Shown: piece after piece, positions 34,367 through 43,992 of the stretch
How positions within the stretch are numbered: position 1 is the stretch's first letter
Layout: each line of letters opens with the position of its first letter
DNA from: Bacillota bacterium
GTDB taxonomy: Bacteria > Bacillota > Clostridia > Lachnospirales > Lachnospiraceae
Reading direction: 5' to 3'
Length of the DNA stretch: 64,000 nt
Assembly (NCBI GenBank): GCA_023414355.1
Contig: JAEZOB010000046.1
Span: 1-64,000 of the forward strand
Translations under genes and position numbers: made by a program
The notes under the pieces: generated by a model
Seen by the model: only the letters and a program-made list of their open reading frames with translations
The model's database searches: none
What the model was told of the DNA's origin: nothing

Positions 34367-34924
34367 ATGGATGACCAGCAAATCGTAGCATTGTATTTGA
34401 AGCGTTCTGAGAATGCAATCCGAGAATCGAGATTAAAGTATGGTAAACTATGCTATCGGATTGCATTCAACATCTTAAAATGCAAAGAAGATGCGGAAGA
34501 ATGTGAAAATGATACCTATCTCAAGGCCTGGAACTCGATCCCTCCACAAGAGCCGCAGCCATTACTTCCCTATCTATGCAAAATAGCCCGTAATCTTGCA
34601 CTTCAAAAATATGAGTACTACTCTGCTAAGAAGCGGAACAAAAATCTTGAGCTTGCCTTCAGCGAATTGGAAGAATGCATACCAAGTACATATGATGTAG
34701 AAGCACATTTTAAGGAAGGTGCACTAGGTCAGGCGATTAATCAATTTTTGCGCACTATTGACCGGGAGTCTCGCATGATTTTCATACTTAGGTATTGGAG
34801 TGCTGCTTCTGTGAAAGACATTTCTATACGTTTTGCCATCAGCGAAAGCAAAGTGAAGTCTACGCTTTTCAGAACCAGGAACAAACTAAAGACATATCTT
34901 GCGGAAGAAGGTTATGACCTATGA
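34367..34924 (+). CDS. ECF-type RNA polymerase sigma factor
   Basis: 185 residues from ATG 34367, which has TGGAG nine bases upstream; an ATG at 34343 lacks a site. Region 2 is seen as LCYRIAFNILKCKEDAEECENDTYLKAW (the DAEE core), and region 4 as SAASVKDISIRFAISESKVK. The family differs from the first sigma factor in this window. It overlaps the next gene by four bases (ATGA), which encodes the probable membrane anti-sigma factor. Confidence 0.88.
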   Translation: MDDQQIVALYLKRSENAIRESRLKYGKLCYRIAFNILKCKEDAEECENDTYLKAWNSIPPQEPQPLLPYLCKIARNLALQKYEYYSAKKRNKNLELAFSELEECIPSTYDVEAHFKEGALGQAINQFLRTIDRESRMIFILRYWSAASVKDISIRFAISESKVKSTLFRTRNKLKTYLAEEGYDL

Positions 34925-36237
34925 CAGGAAAGAAAATATTCGAAGAGATGAATTATATTGAGGATGACCTCCTTGAAGAAGCTGTCAATGCTTTTTCTTT
35001 CACGGAAAAAGCAGCTCCGATCCGGATCACATGGAAATATTGGCTTATCCCGGCAGCTTGCCTGGTTCTATTCGTAGCTATCACCACCATATTCCTGATC
35101 GGGAATATGGCTGTACTTCCATTGTCAGATGATACTCTCATCACAGCAAATGATGTATTCTCACAAAGCACAGGCTACATAACCTATGGAACTGCTACGA
35201 AAGCATATTCAATCATGTCAGCAGAAGATCTCACAGAGCTTATGCAATCGCCGATACGGGACAATACTGTCATTTCTGCCCTTAAAGTCTATAAAGGCGT
35301 GAAAGTGCGACAACCCGAGGCATTATTCAAGGAAAAAGTAAGTACAATCATCAGCAATGTAAAAGAGAACTTAAATACATACCTTATACAGGAGGAGGAT
35401 CCATCTGATTCCCTGAAAAAAGATCGTAGCATCATTAAGGATATAAAATTTACTAAAATCCCACAAAACGAGTATTTCTATAATTCTGCAAATTTGATCT
35501 CCGAAAATTATCGTATTGATATTGATTCCTCTGATTTTACCGGGGCATTTAAAACCAACTATTTCATTCGAGCGAAGGAACCGATACAACCCTTAAAACT
35601 ATTCGGAGAAAAAATTACAGTAGAGCCCAGCGAGTCTGACCAGTCGATTGAAAACAAACTCACGGAAGCTCTTGTATTTGCTAATAAGGTATTTGGTACC
35701 GACTGTGAATTCCAGTATACGATACGGGATCTGGGTTATACAGAAGAGGGCTACGCTACCATCATCGTAAAAGCCTTCAGGAATTCAAATGACATGAAGG
35801 AAGCCATGTTTAACAGATACTTAAGCTCCCTGCAATTCCTGTTTATGAATGATGGAAATGACAAGGAACTGACATTGCAGCATATTAGTTATTCAGAGTA
35901 TGAGTTTGAAAATGCATTTCCGGAGGATACCAGACTCCTATCTTTGCGAGAAGCGAAGTATTATCTTAAACACGGCTACATCTTTACTGGTCAAGCATGT
36001 CCGGCTTGTATGAGCCGCCGAGCGGACGTTGATTTCTCAGATTATGATGGTGTAGAAATTGTCTATCGCGATGATGCTTTGGGGAAATATATCATTCCCT
36101 TCTATGCATTTTATAAAAAGGTTGATGAACACGTATATGCTGTGGCATATGTTCCGGCAGTTGAAGTAGACGATATCAAGGAATACTTCAAATCTCAGGA
36201 AGCTTGGCATAAGAGCGAAAAACATCTTAAAGAATAA
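34921..36237 (+). CDS. Probable membrane anti-sigma factor
   Basis: 438 residues. A cytoplasmic N-terminus of about 38 residues, starting with the pattern FEEMNYIEDDLLEEA common in such partners, is followed by one membrane segment at about 42-62. A large extracytoplasmic part follows, with a Cys pair (CPACMSRR) near the C-terminus. The overlap with the sigma gene, size and topology fit a sensor that holds the sigma factor. The outer part is not recognised, and the signal is unknown. Confidence 0.72.
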   Translation: MTGKKIFEEMNYIEDDLLEEAVNAFSFTEKAAPIRITWKYWLIPAACLVLFVAITTIFLIGNMAVLPLSDDTLITANDVFSQSTGYITYGTATKAYSIMSAEDLTELMQSPIRDNTVISALKVYKGVKVRQPEALFKEKVSTIISNVKENLNTYLIQEEDPSDSLKKDRSIIKDIKFTKIPQNEYFYNSANLISENYRIDIDSSDFTGAFKTNYFIRAKEPIQPLKLFGEKITVEPSESDQSIENKLTEALVFANKVFGTDCEFQYTIRDLGYTEEGYATIIVKAFRNSNDMKEAMFNRYLSSLQFLFMNDGNDKELTLQHISYSEYEFENAFPEDTRLLSLREAKYYLKHGYIFTGQACPACMSRRADVDFSDYDGVEIVYRDDALGKYIIPFYAFYKKVDEHVYAVAYVPAVEVDDIKEYFKSQEAWHKSEKHLKE

Positions 36238-36266
36238 AATAACAGGATGAGCGCAGACAATACAAA

Positions 36267-36428
36267 AGAGGCTGTTTCAAAAGAATAGTAATATATAGAA
36301 AGCAAGGCGAGCATATACAAGCTTGCTTGTTGATATGCGAGTGTGCACGAACCTTATAACAGGTTATCAGGTACGGGAATGCTTACCCTATCATTTTCTA
36401 TACGATTATTATTTTGAAACAGCCTCTT
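36267..36428. mobile_element. MITE-like inverted-repeat element or large hairpin
   Basis: Ends AGAGGCTGTTTCAAAA and TTTTGAAACAGCCTCT pair almost perfectly over about 30 bases, including TATAGAAA/TTTCTATA. The 162-bp insert has no ORF but has internal stems (CGAGCATAT with ATATGCGAG). AGGCTGTTTCAAAA ends are common at insertion sequences and their small derivatives. No clear target duplication is seen. It sits between convergent genes and could also act as a two-way terminator. Confidence 0.6.
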
Positions 36429-36441
36429 CTTTTTCGTAACA

Positions 36442-36969
36442 TTATACTGCAATCAACAGCTGCATTACGTTCAAATTCAGCTCTCTACCGTCAACTTCCC
36501 GCTGAATTACCTTTTCCGTAATAAAGCCCATCTTACTCCAGAACTGATACCCGACTTCATTCGTCTCAAAGCACCCCAGCTTTACTTCTGTAAACTGATT
36601 TTCCTTTGCTGACTGGATAAAAGCATCTATCATACTCTTACCGATACCCTTACCGTGTACTTCATGATTCAGCATGAATAATCCGATAAAAGCGGTTTCT
36701 TTCTTAGGGTAACCCTCCAAATAGTCCAGGACGGCAATCATTTTGTCTTCTTCGTAAATACCCAGAAAGAATTTCTGGTCTGCTGTAGTTTCGGGCGGCC
36801 GAGCCGTAATATCTTCTCTACACTCCTCTAAAGTAAGCTCATGAAATTGAGTTCTTGAATAGAAATATGTATTACTGCGCATGAGTTGAAAGGCTTCTTC
36901 GATATTATCTTCCGTAATAGGAAGGAATTTGTAATCCTTCAACTTCTCTCTTAAACTATTGATAATCAT
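36442..36969 (-). CDS. GNAT-family N-acetyltransferase
   Basis: 175 residues. The acetyl-CoA loop is HEVHGKGIGKSMIDAFI near residues 107-123, with preceding strand TAFIGLFMLN, and the ending ETNEVGYQFWSKMGF. The substrate is unknown. It begins on the minus strand 30 bases after the acyltransferase gene, so it is probably the last gene of a three-gene operon: unknown, acyltransferase, GNAT. Confidence 0.88.
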   Translation of the reverse strand: MIINSLREKLKDYKFLPITEDNIEEAFQLMRSNTYFYSRTQFHELTLEECREDITARPPETTADQKFFLGIYEEDKMIAVLDYLEGYPKKETAFIGLFMLNHEVHGKGIGKSMIDAFIQSAKENQFTEVKLGCFETNEVGYQFWSKMGFITEKVIQREVDGRELNLNVMQLLIAV

Positions 36970-36999
36970 GTCAAAGCTCCTATTCTGCTATAGCGGTAT

Positions 37000-38145
37000 C
37001 TAGAGAACTCTCTTCAGATATGGAATTTTCCTGAAGATATAATTGGTCACCAGAAAACTAAGTGGGATTCCAAGGATCGCAGCCACCAGGAATTTAGCCA
37101 GCGGATACATTTCTAACGGAAGTAAAATGAGTGAAACAGTGATAATGACCGGAGCATGGAACATATATACTCCAAAGGAATTATCGGATAACACCTTCGT
37201 TAATTTCGTCTGATGATTGTACTTCTCACGAAATACTCCGATCAGGCCGATTGACATTGCAACTGCGGTAAAGGATTCCCAGAACGCATATGCCGCACTC
37301 TGCCAATGCAAACCGCCCTTGTACAGATCAAACCCTCCATCAAGTGCACCTCCGGCAAGCATCATGATAACCCAGAGGACAATCCCCGGAAGGAAAGCAG
37401 TTAGCAGAGAGCGGCGTCCTGTCTGATAGGAAAGCCTTGAGAACCAGTCATATCTTCCTGCCCTGATCCCGACGATAAACAGAATGACATATTGTGAAAA
37501 GAAGCTAAACTGTATATTCAGGACACTTGAATCAATCGGCTGTACCAGTCGTATCAGAAATGCTACCACGGTGATCACAAGTCCCAATAATATCACCTTA
37601 CCGGTGCCGGGAAGCTCTTGCACCTCCTTGGGTCTTCTATTCTTCGTCAGAAGTCTGATCAGCGCATAGATGACATTGAATAATAAAAGCACAAATGCAA
37701 ACCATAGAGGTCCGCTTGCCCCAAGAAAATCAAAGCTAGTGATATAATCCGAATAATACTGTAGAAAATCCGGTCTGTCCCAGGTAGATCCAAGCAACAC
37801 ATAAATATTAAAGGGATGGATGATCAACATATAGATAAGGATCGGAATCCCAAGTCGCACAAACCGATCGGATATAAACTTCCCTGCACCCTTTTTCTCA
37901 TAGGACCTGGCAACAAAATATCCTGAGATAAGGAACAGGAAACCCATAAAATAAGCCTGTGTAAAGGATTGGAACAGTCCAAATACGATATAACATATCG
38001 TATCGAGCTCCTTCGCATCCTTGATATACCAGCTTCCTATTCCACTATAGGTCACACCCAAATGTATCATTACCACCAAAATAATCATCACCAGCCTCAG
38101 GTTATCGATATATAGATACCTTGGCTTACTGTTTTCTGTTCCCAC
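37000..38145 (-). CDS. Acyltransferase-3 family membrane protein
   Basis: 381 residues with about ten membrane segments. The family start is YLYIDNLRLVMIILVVMIHLGV, with the conserved His near residue 23. SFTQAYFMGFLFLISGYFV and the late SFGVYMFHAPVII fit. These enzymes move acyl groups to sugars or other surface molecules outside the membrane; the acceptor is unknown. The start is GTG at 38145, touching the stop of the preceding gene, with AAGGAGG upstream. This tight link suggests joint function with that unknown gene. Confidence 0.87.
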   Translation of the reverse strand: MGTENSKPRYLYIDNLRLVMIILVVMIHLGVTYSGIGSWYIKDAKELDTICYIVFGLFQSFTQAYFMGFLFLISGYFVARSYEKKGAGKFISDRFVRLGIPILIYMLIIHPFNIYVLLGSTWDRPDFLQYYSDYITSFDFLGASGPLWFAFVLLLFNVIYALIRLLTKNRRPKEVQELPGTGKVILLGLVITVVAFLIRLVQPIDSSVLNIQFSFFSQYVILFIVGIRAGRYDWFSRLSYQTGRRSLLTAFLPGIVLWVIMMLAGGALDGGFDLYKGGLHWQSAAYAFWESFTAVAMSIGLIGVFREKYNHQTKLTKVLSDNSFGVYMFHAPVIITVSLILLPLEMYPLAKFLVAAILGIPLSFLVTNYIFRKIPYLKRVL

Positions 38146-39171
38146 TTAAGTTTCCTCCTTAGTTATCATTGGTAATTCCAGCGTAAGTGCTTCTCCCCGC
38201 TTGATCATGGCACTAATTCTCCACTCCACCTGCTGTACCGTTTCAAAGTGCAAGGCTGAGAAAGCATATTGCTCCCTGATATAATTCTCCTGCTCTTGAT
38301 CGGGTGTAAATGCTGCTGATACTCCTCCTATGATTCCAATAGAAGCAGCAAAGTCATTTTTAACAGTACCGCCCTCCTGTGGTGGTAAACGACGCGGTGG
38401 GTCGCCCTGTGCACAGTCATGTATCATAAACTCTGAATACGCAGCTTCTTGTTCATAATGATAGGCTAATCTTGCCATATTCCTCGGATACTCACAGATA
38501 CCCAGTGCTCGAAAAGCCCTCTCAGGAAGTAACTCTGATTGCATCCCATTAATCGACAATGTATATTCCTTGCCGCTGACCGGATGTAATATCTGTAACT
38601 GCCTTCTGCTATCTTCCTTACAGAAAGTAAAATGTTGCCCACAGGGATAGGGCAATGTATAAGGTTCAAGATTTAAGGTTAAGTTTATCCTTCCGGGTCT
38701 ACGCTGATAGGGCCACGGGATCATAGCACGTGTAAATTGCCACCCCTGCTCTTTATCACAGTGATATTCCTCCACCAATTCAATGACTTCCTTCGCTTCC
38801 TGCTCCCTTTCACTCCTCAAAGGATTCCAGCATACCGTACACATCCTGATATTTTCTGACGGTCTTCTATTTACCATAGCCTTGAAGTGAGGCAATGCAT
38901 TCATTGGATTTTCAAATTCCAGAAGCTCATGCTCCTCCGGGGATAATTGCATATGCTTTGCCTTCTCTTCCCACTGATCCATGATAGATTGAATTCTATG
39001 CCGCGGTATCCGCTTACAGAAATCTAATACCAAACCTTTACTGCAAAGATAAGCAGATGGAATCAACCAGGTGTATCCATCCCACTCAAAGCTTTGATTA
39101 AGTCCGACCTTCTTCCCTGCTCTCTCCTTCTGGCTGTGCCCCCAAAAATTCCCCCCAAAATATACTCTCAT
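38146..39171 (-). CDS. Conserved-looking protein of unknown function, 341 residues
   Basis: I do not recognise the family. The product is soluble with no signal or membrane segment. It is rich in Trp, Cys and His: WGHSQKERAG, FEWDGYTWLIPSAYLC, MCTVCWNPLRSE, FTRAMIPWPYQRRPG and HDCAQGDPPRRL. Several Cys pairs could bind metal. The start ATG at 39171 follows AGGAGAT. It is directly followed by an acyltransferase with no gap, and then a GNAT. Confidence 0.75.
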   Translation of the reverse strand: MRVYFGGNFWGHSQKERAGKKVGLNQSFEWDGYTWLIPSAYLCSKGLVLDFCKRIPRHRIQSIMDQWEEKAKHMQLSPEEHELLEFENPMNALPHFKAMVNRRPSENIRMCTVCWNPLRSEREQEAKEVIELVEEYHCDKEQGWQFTRAMIPWPYQRRPGRINLTLNLEPYTLPYPCGQHFTFCKEDSRRQLQILHPVSGKEYTLSINGMQSELLPERAFRALGICEYPRNMARLAYHYEQEAAYSEFMIHDCAQGDPPRRLPPQEGGTVKNDFAASIGIIGGVSAAFTPDQEQENYIREQYAFSALHFETVQQVEWRISAMIKRGEALTLELPMITKEET

Positions 39172-39445
39172 CTAAGATCTCCTATTATATTTAATAGACA
39201 ACTCCAATTATATCCAAGGACCATCGATAACACAATTAATATTTTAATAATTTTTATGTAACTATGATTAAATCAGCAATCTATTGTATTTAAAAAATCC
39301 TAGCGAAATTCGACCTATAATCAACCGTTTGGCTATTAGCGTTTTTTTTCATAAATCAAGAAACTAAAATTAAGCAAAAATTATCAAGACATATTATGAA
39401 TTAAGGATTATAATGGATTGCATCAACATAAAATGAGGTGTGATT

Positions 39446-39838
39446 ATGGATCAGTTGATTAAAATGAGAGCTTCACTGGAATACATCAATCAAAATCTGA
39501 CAGGGGATGTCTCTCTCGAAACCTTAGCCGAGAAGGCTTATCTATCAAAATATCATTATCACCGACTGTTCCATCAATCCTTCGGAGAAGGTGTGAGCAA
39601 ATATGTCAATAAGAAGAGGATGGAAAGCGCTGCGGATGAGCTTGCACAAACCGATCAGCCAATCATCGATATCGCACTGAAATACCAATACGGCTCGCAG
39701 GAGGCCTTTTCCAGGGCTTTCAAACGTGTCTATCAAATCACACCGGGAAACTATCGTAGAACATATAGCTATCAACAACAGAACAATATCATCTGCCTTC
39801 ATTCTTATCAAAGTAATACTAAGACAATGGCAGCATAA
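39446..39838 (+). CDS. Stand-alone AraC-type DNA-binding domain
   Basis: 130 residues, only the two helix-turn-helix motifs of AraC (SLETLAEKAYLSKYHYHRLF and IDIALKYQYGSQEAFSRAFK). No sensor domain is present, so it depends on expression level or a partner. ATG 39446 follows GAGGTG; an in-frame GTG six bases earlier lies inside that site. A ClpP gene starts 21 bases after its stop, on what is probably one transcript. Confidence 0.85.
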   Translation: MDQLIKMRASLEYINQNLTGDVSLETLAEKAYLSKYHYHRLFHQSFGEGVSKYVNKKRMESAADELAQTDQPIIDIALKYQYGSQEAFSRAFKRVYQITPGNYRRTYSYQQQNNIICLHSYQSNTKTMAA

Positions 39839-39859
39839 TATTGAAGAACGGAGGAAAGT

Positions 39860-40453
39860 ATGAGCTCTCTTGTCCCTTACGTCATAGAGCAAACCAGTCG
39901 CGGCGAACGCTCTTATGATATATTTTCAAGATTATTAAATGAAAGAATCGTGATGTTAAATGATGCTGTAACCAATGAATCAGCCAGTCTGATCATCGCC
40001 CAGCTGCTCTTTCTGGAGGCGGAAGACCCAGGTAAGGACATCAATTTCTATATCAACAGTCCCGGCGGATCCGTTACAGATGCCTTTGCAATTCTTGACA
40101 CAATGAACTTTATCAAGTGCGATGTCTCTACAATCTGCCTCGGAATGGCCGCCAGTGCCGCATCTCTTCTATTAGTTTCGGGAACCACGGGGAAACGTTT
40201 TGCTTTACAGAATAGTGAAATTCTAATCCATCAACCCTCCATCTCGGGAGGACTACAGGGTCAAGCTACGGATATCAAGATCTACAGCGATTGGATGCAG
40301 CGCTCCAAGCTGAGGCTGAATGAAATCTATAGCAAAAGAACCGGTCAGCCAATCGATATCATAGCTAAGGATATGGAGCGGGATTACCATATGACTGCAG
40401 AAGAAGCCAAAGCTTATGGTATAATAGACGACATCCTGCAAAATCGCCCCTAA
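39860..40453 (+). CDS. clpP: ClpP-family serine protease subunit
   Basis: 197 residues with the full triad: Ser99 in GMAASAA, His124 in ILIHQPS and Asp175 in MERDYHM. The start LVPYVIEQTSRGERSYDIFS is the usual ClpP N-terminus. ClpP forms a 14-subunit barrel that degrades proteins fed by Clp ATPases. No clpX or other ATPase follows, and an AraC-domain gene precedes it, so this is likely an extra clpP rather than the housekeeping copy, which would usually lie beside clpX or tig. Confidence 0.93.
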   Translation: MSSLVPYVIEQTSRGERSYDIFSRLLNERIVMLNDAVTNESASLIIAQLLFLEAEDPGKDINFYINSPGGSVTDAFAILDTMNFIKCDVSTICLGMAASAASLLLVSGTTGKRFALQNSEILIHQPSISGGLQGQATDIKIYSDWMQRSKLRLNEIYSKRTGQPIDIIAKDMERDYHMTAEEAKAYGIIDDILQNRP

Positions 40454-40507
40454 GCATTAAAATTGTCCATATCAATTTCATCGTGCAAATTAACCATATC
40501 GTTTACC

Positions 40508-40537
40508 AAAGGAACCGCCATTGCCGGTTCCTTTTTC
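40508..40537 (+). terminator. Rho-independent terminator
   Basis: AAAGGAACCG pairs with CGGTTCCTTT followed by T, after clpP. Confidence 0.88.
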
Positions 40538-40686
40538 ATTAAGGTAACTATGTCAATTCAGTTCATAATGTTCAGTACAGATGAATAATGTAATTTGATT
40601 CCATGGTGATTTATGGTGGTATTTCCAAATATGTTATGGTAAGATAAAAAAATCAGAAAGCAATCTATGTACTAAGGCATAGGTAA

Positions 40687-40856
40687 CATGAATATTCTAT
40701 GGACTTTCAGCCTTATCCTGCATATATACTCTATGGAATATCAGTCATAAACAGCATGAATACTCTGCGAAACTTTTATCGCAGACATCATGAGTATTCT
40801 AAGAAACATCAATGATAGAGATCCTGAATACTTATGAAATATTAGGTATAGAAAAA
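40687..40856. repeat. Five degenerate 34-bp tandem repeats
   Basis: Five units of exactly 34 bp start at 40687, 40721, 40755, 40789 and 40823. Each begins with a form of CATGAATACTCT and keeps the GAA/ATCA middle. They fill the region upstream of the secreted serine hydrolase gene at 40899. They may be regulator-binding sites or decaying expansion. Confidence 0.7.
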
Positions 40857-40898
40857 CATTTGATTATGTACAATACAGGGGGGTAATGGGGGGCGAAT

Positions 40899-42731
40899 AT
40901 GAAAAAAGTTATTATCTTCTATTTAATTATATCTGGCTTATTTATATCATCAAATACAGCAAGTGCAGCAGAGAGTTCTTTCAGCCTACCATCTGGACTT
41001 TCCGTCAGTGAGCTTGAAGCCGGAATAGAAGCCTATGTGCAGGAACATGAAGCAACCACTGCTGCCATGTCCGTGACCGTATATTCCGGTAACGATGTCC
41101 TCCTTGAAAAGGCATATGGTTACATGGACCTTGAAAATAAGCTTCCCAATACCAGCGATTCGGTTTTCGAGTGGGGTTCCTGTACGAAGCTGCTCACCTG
41201 GGTCAGTGTCATGCAGCTGGTAGAACAGGGTAAGCTGGATTTGAATACAGATATCAGGACTTATCTGCCGGAAGGATTTCTCCGGAAATTGAAATACGAG
41301 GAGCCAGTTACGCTGCTAAATCTGATGAATCATAATGCAGGCTGGCAGGAAACCATAACTGATCTATTCATAGAAGATACGAAAAATGTGAAAGAACTAG
41401 GCGCAGCAATTCAATATCTCGAACCGGAGCAGGTAGCCGCTCCCGGTGAACGAATGGCGTATTCCAACTGGGGTACTGCCTTGGCAGGCTATATCGTCGA
41501 GCTAACAAGCGGTGAGCCCTTTGATGCCTATGTAATGAAACATATCTTTACCCCTCTTGGCATGGAGCATACCGCAATCAGTCCTGACCTATCTGACAAT
41601 CCCTGGGTTGCCGCACAGCGAAGCAGGGAAAAATGCTATACCAATACAATGCAACCTCTCGGAACAGCCTTGAATCATATCGCCCTTTATCCTGCGGGCA
41701 TGGCTACCGGAACCATCGGTGATTTTGTAAAGTTTGCGCAGAGCTTGCAGCTTGCAGGCAGCAAGTGCACGCCGTTATTTGGACATGCCGAAACCTTAAA
41801 GTTGATGCAATCTCCCTCAGCATATTATGCGGACGGAACCACTCCCCGCAATTGCTATGGCTTCTGGACTGATCACTATAGCATACCTGTATTATGGCAT
41901 AACGGAGGAACAGCCGGCTCTACTTCCTGGTTCGCTTTCGACCCGGTATCAGGGCTGGGTGTGGTCATCCTCACCAATCAGAGTGAGGAATATATCTATA
42001 CCTGCGGTATCCTGCCCATGGTATTTGGTAAAGATCCATATAGCATTGCTTCAGATACCACGGATATCTCCGGCTTATATGTTTCTTCGCGAACTGTATT
42101 TGCAGGCTATGGAAAGCTCTTCAGATTATTTTGTATGACAGAGATTAGTCCCTCCGAACATGGCTTTTTATCCCCCGGGAAGACCTATACCGGAACAGGT
42201 AACAATACCTTTGTGATGGATATGGGCGGAGTAAAACAGTTTCCCCTGTATGCAACCGTGAACACTAAGGGGAATAAGGTATTGCAACTTCCTTCCGAAG
42301 ACTATCTGGAAATGAATCCAACAGGCCTTCTCACCGAGCTTGTCCTTCTGCTACTATACGTTGTTGCCTTTTTATATTGCATTGTTGCTTTCCTACTCCG
42401 TCTGGTGAGAATAGCAAGGCATCGGAAAAAGCTTGTTCATCCCGTCGCTCTCTCTATCACCAATGCCTCAGTGATTCTCTCTGTACTACTGTCCGGTTAT
42501 ATGTCAGTACAGTTATTTTCACCGGGAGCACTATATCAATCTATTCAATGGCTTCTCTTATTGATCGGGATTTGTGCGATGATACCGATTGTGTACGCCG
42601 TTTATCTTATCATCAATTTTCGGAAGCTTGATTGTCCCGGTAAAACAAAAGCGGCCCTGATCGTTAACACCTGTATGTGTCTGATCATGACCGCAAATAT
42701 CATATATTGGAACACCTATCAATTCTGGTAA
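40899..42731 (+). CDS. Secreted, membrane-anchored serine hydrolase (class C beta-lactamase fold)
   Basis: 610 residues. A signal peptide (1-23) ends NTASAAES. The beta-lactamase/DD-peptidase fold has the S-x-x-K box SCTK at 94-97, the Y-x-N box YSN, and HNGG as the K-T-G equivalent. After about residue 470, four membrane segments anchor it, an arrangement shared with FmtA/Pbp-like hydrolases of Firmicutes. Likely targets are peptidoglycan or teichoic acid D-Ala; drug hydrolysis is less likely. The region upstream holds five 34-bp repeats. Confidence 0.9.
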   Translation: MKKVIIFYLIISGLFISSNTASAAESSFSLPSGLSVSELEAGIEAYVQEHEATTAAMSVTVYSGNDVLLEKAYGYMDLENKLPNTSDSVFEWGSCTKLLTWVSVMQLVEQGKLDLNTDIRTYLPEGFLRKLKYEEPVTLLNLMNHNAGWQETITDLFIEDTKNVKELGAAIQYLEPEQVAAPGERMAYSNWGTALAGYIVELTSGEPFDAYVMKHIFTPLGMEHTAISPDLSDNPWVAAQRSREKCYTNTMQPLGTALNHIALYPAGMATGTIGDFVKFAQSLQLAGSKCTPLFGHAETLKLMQSPSAYYADGTTPRNCYGFWTDHYSIPVLWHNGGTAGSTSWFAFDPVSGLGVVILTNQSEEYIYTCGILPMVFGKDPYSIASDTTDISGLYVSSRTVFAGYGKLFRLFCMTEISPSEHGFLSPGKTYTGTGNNTFVMDMGGVKQFPLYATVNTKGNKVLQLPSEDYLEMNPTGLLTELVLLLLYVVAFLYCIVAFLLRLVRIARHRKKLVHPVALSITNASVILSVLLSGYMSVQLFSPGALYQSIQWLLLLIGICAMIPIVYAVYLIINFRKLDCPGKTKAALIVNTCMCLIMTANIIYWNTYQFW

Positions 42732-42738
42732 AATACTC

Positions 42739-43773
42739 TTATGCTATCCCCATGAAGTAGCAGATCAGATAAAGGATCAGCAGATGTGCGGGATAGAATA
42801 TGTAAAATACATAACGAAGCTTCAGTCCACGCTGGCCATTATATAGGGCTGCCGGGATCAAGGCAAAGAATGCGGTTATCTCACCCAAGGACATGATAGT
42901 TAAGGTGATACATGCACCCAATGTTGCTTTGACGGGGCTCCTTCTCAAACCATACACCACTGCAATCGTAAGGATTCCGAAAGCCGAGTAATCTGTTTTT
43001 AGAAGTGTGGCCAGTACCATACCTGCAACAAGAATAAGCAGGTCCGCGAATCTCACATTCGCCTTCTTTGTTGATTTTCTGATGGTTAACAGGTAGAACA
43101 GGAATGCAAGCAGACCTATAACACCAAAAATAAGGATGTATGCTGTTCTATTCAGTGATATAGTCCCGCCTGTACCATAGGCAGCAAAGATTCTATTCAA
43201 AGAATTAACCGTTCCACTAACAGCATAGGCAACAGCTGCAGTAACAGCAATAATACCTCCGATTGCCGGTAACATCAGCCAGTTCTTATCCGCCAGTTTC
43301 TCTTTCACAAACCAAAAGCCTGTCATAACAAGCATACCGATTGTCAGAGTGAAGAATACATTCTGATAGCTCATATCAAAGAACTTGCCTTTAAATGCAA
43401 GATCAAAGGGTATCTCGGAAACCAGCGAAAATATTGCAAGTCTAAGGGTATAGTTCCATTTATTCCTGGTATGGATAAAGCCTTCGACCAATAAAAAGCA
43501 GAAAATTGGAAATGCAATTCTACCTATGTATCGCATTGCGATATCCGTATAATAGATTGTCCCATTCTGCTTCATGAATTCTTGTATCGCCGTCATATTG
43601 GTGCGATCCAGGGTATTGAGTCCTCTGGAAATTAACGTTCTGTCTAGAATAGTAGCCGCAGTATGATCGATGAGCATGATAAAGATTGCAATCAATTTTA
43701 AAGTACTGCCGTAGATTCCCTTCTTCTCTTTTGTCTGCACTGCATCTGATGTCCTAGTTTCATTCGTGTCCAT
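42739..43773 (-). CDS. TraX-family membrane protein
   Basis: 344 residues, about nine membrane segments. The start GSTLKLIAIFIMLIDHTAA and GRIAFPIFCFLLVEGFIHT are typical of TraX, the acetyltransferase of F pilin and its chromosomal relatives. Here no conjugation genes are near, so a general acyltransferase of unknown target is more likely. It is convergent with the serine hydrolase gene, seven bases apart. Confidence 0.85.
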   Translation of the reverse strand: MDTNETRTSDAVQTKEKKGIYGSTLKLIAIFIMLIDHTAATILDRTLISRGLNTLDRTNMTAIQEFMKQNGTIYYTDIAMRYIGRIAFPIFCFLLVEGFIHTRNKWNYTLRLAIFSLVSEIPFDLAFKGKFFDMSYQNVFFTLTIGMLVMTGFWFVKEKLADKNWLMLPAIGGIIAVTAAVAYAVSGTVNSLNRIFAAYGTGGTISLNRTAYILIFGVIGLLAFLFYLLTIRKSTKKANVRFADLLILVAGMVLATLLKTDYSAFGILTIAVVYGLRRSPVKATLGACITLTIMSLGEITAFFALIPAALYNGQRGLKLRYVFYIFYPAHLLILYLICYFMGIA

Positions 43774-43992
43774 ATTTACCTCCCTATTATCATTTCCATT
43801 TGATCATAATCCAAATAATGTGAAATAGCAATATCCAAATACTGCTCCCTATGGTCAGATTGTCATGATCAGTGATATGTGGTTCCTCTATATGTAAATC
43901 CCCTCTTTAGTGATTGAATCTTACCGTTTTTTGGTGTAATATAAGATATTATAGGTGGAAGTGGGAGTTCTGTTATATAATCAGGAGGAACC

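Noticed and set aside
43774..43992. Possible c-di-GMP riboswitch before the EAL gene.
   Set aside because: The GEMM core elements were not found in this 219-base stretch.
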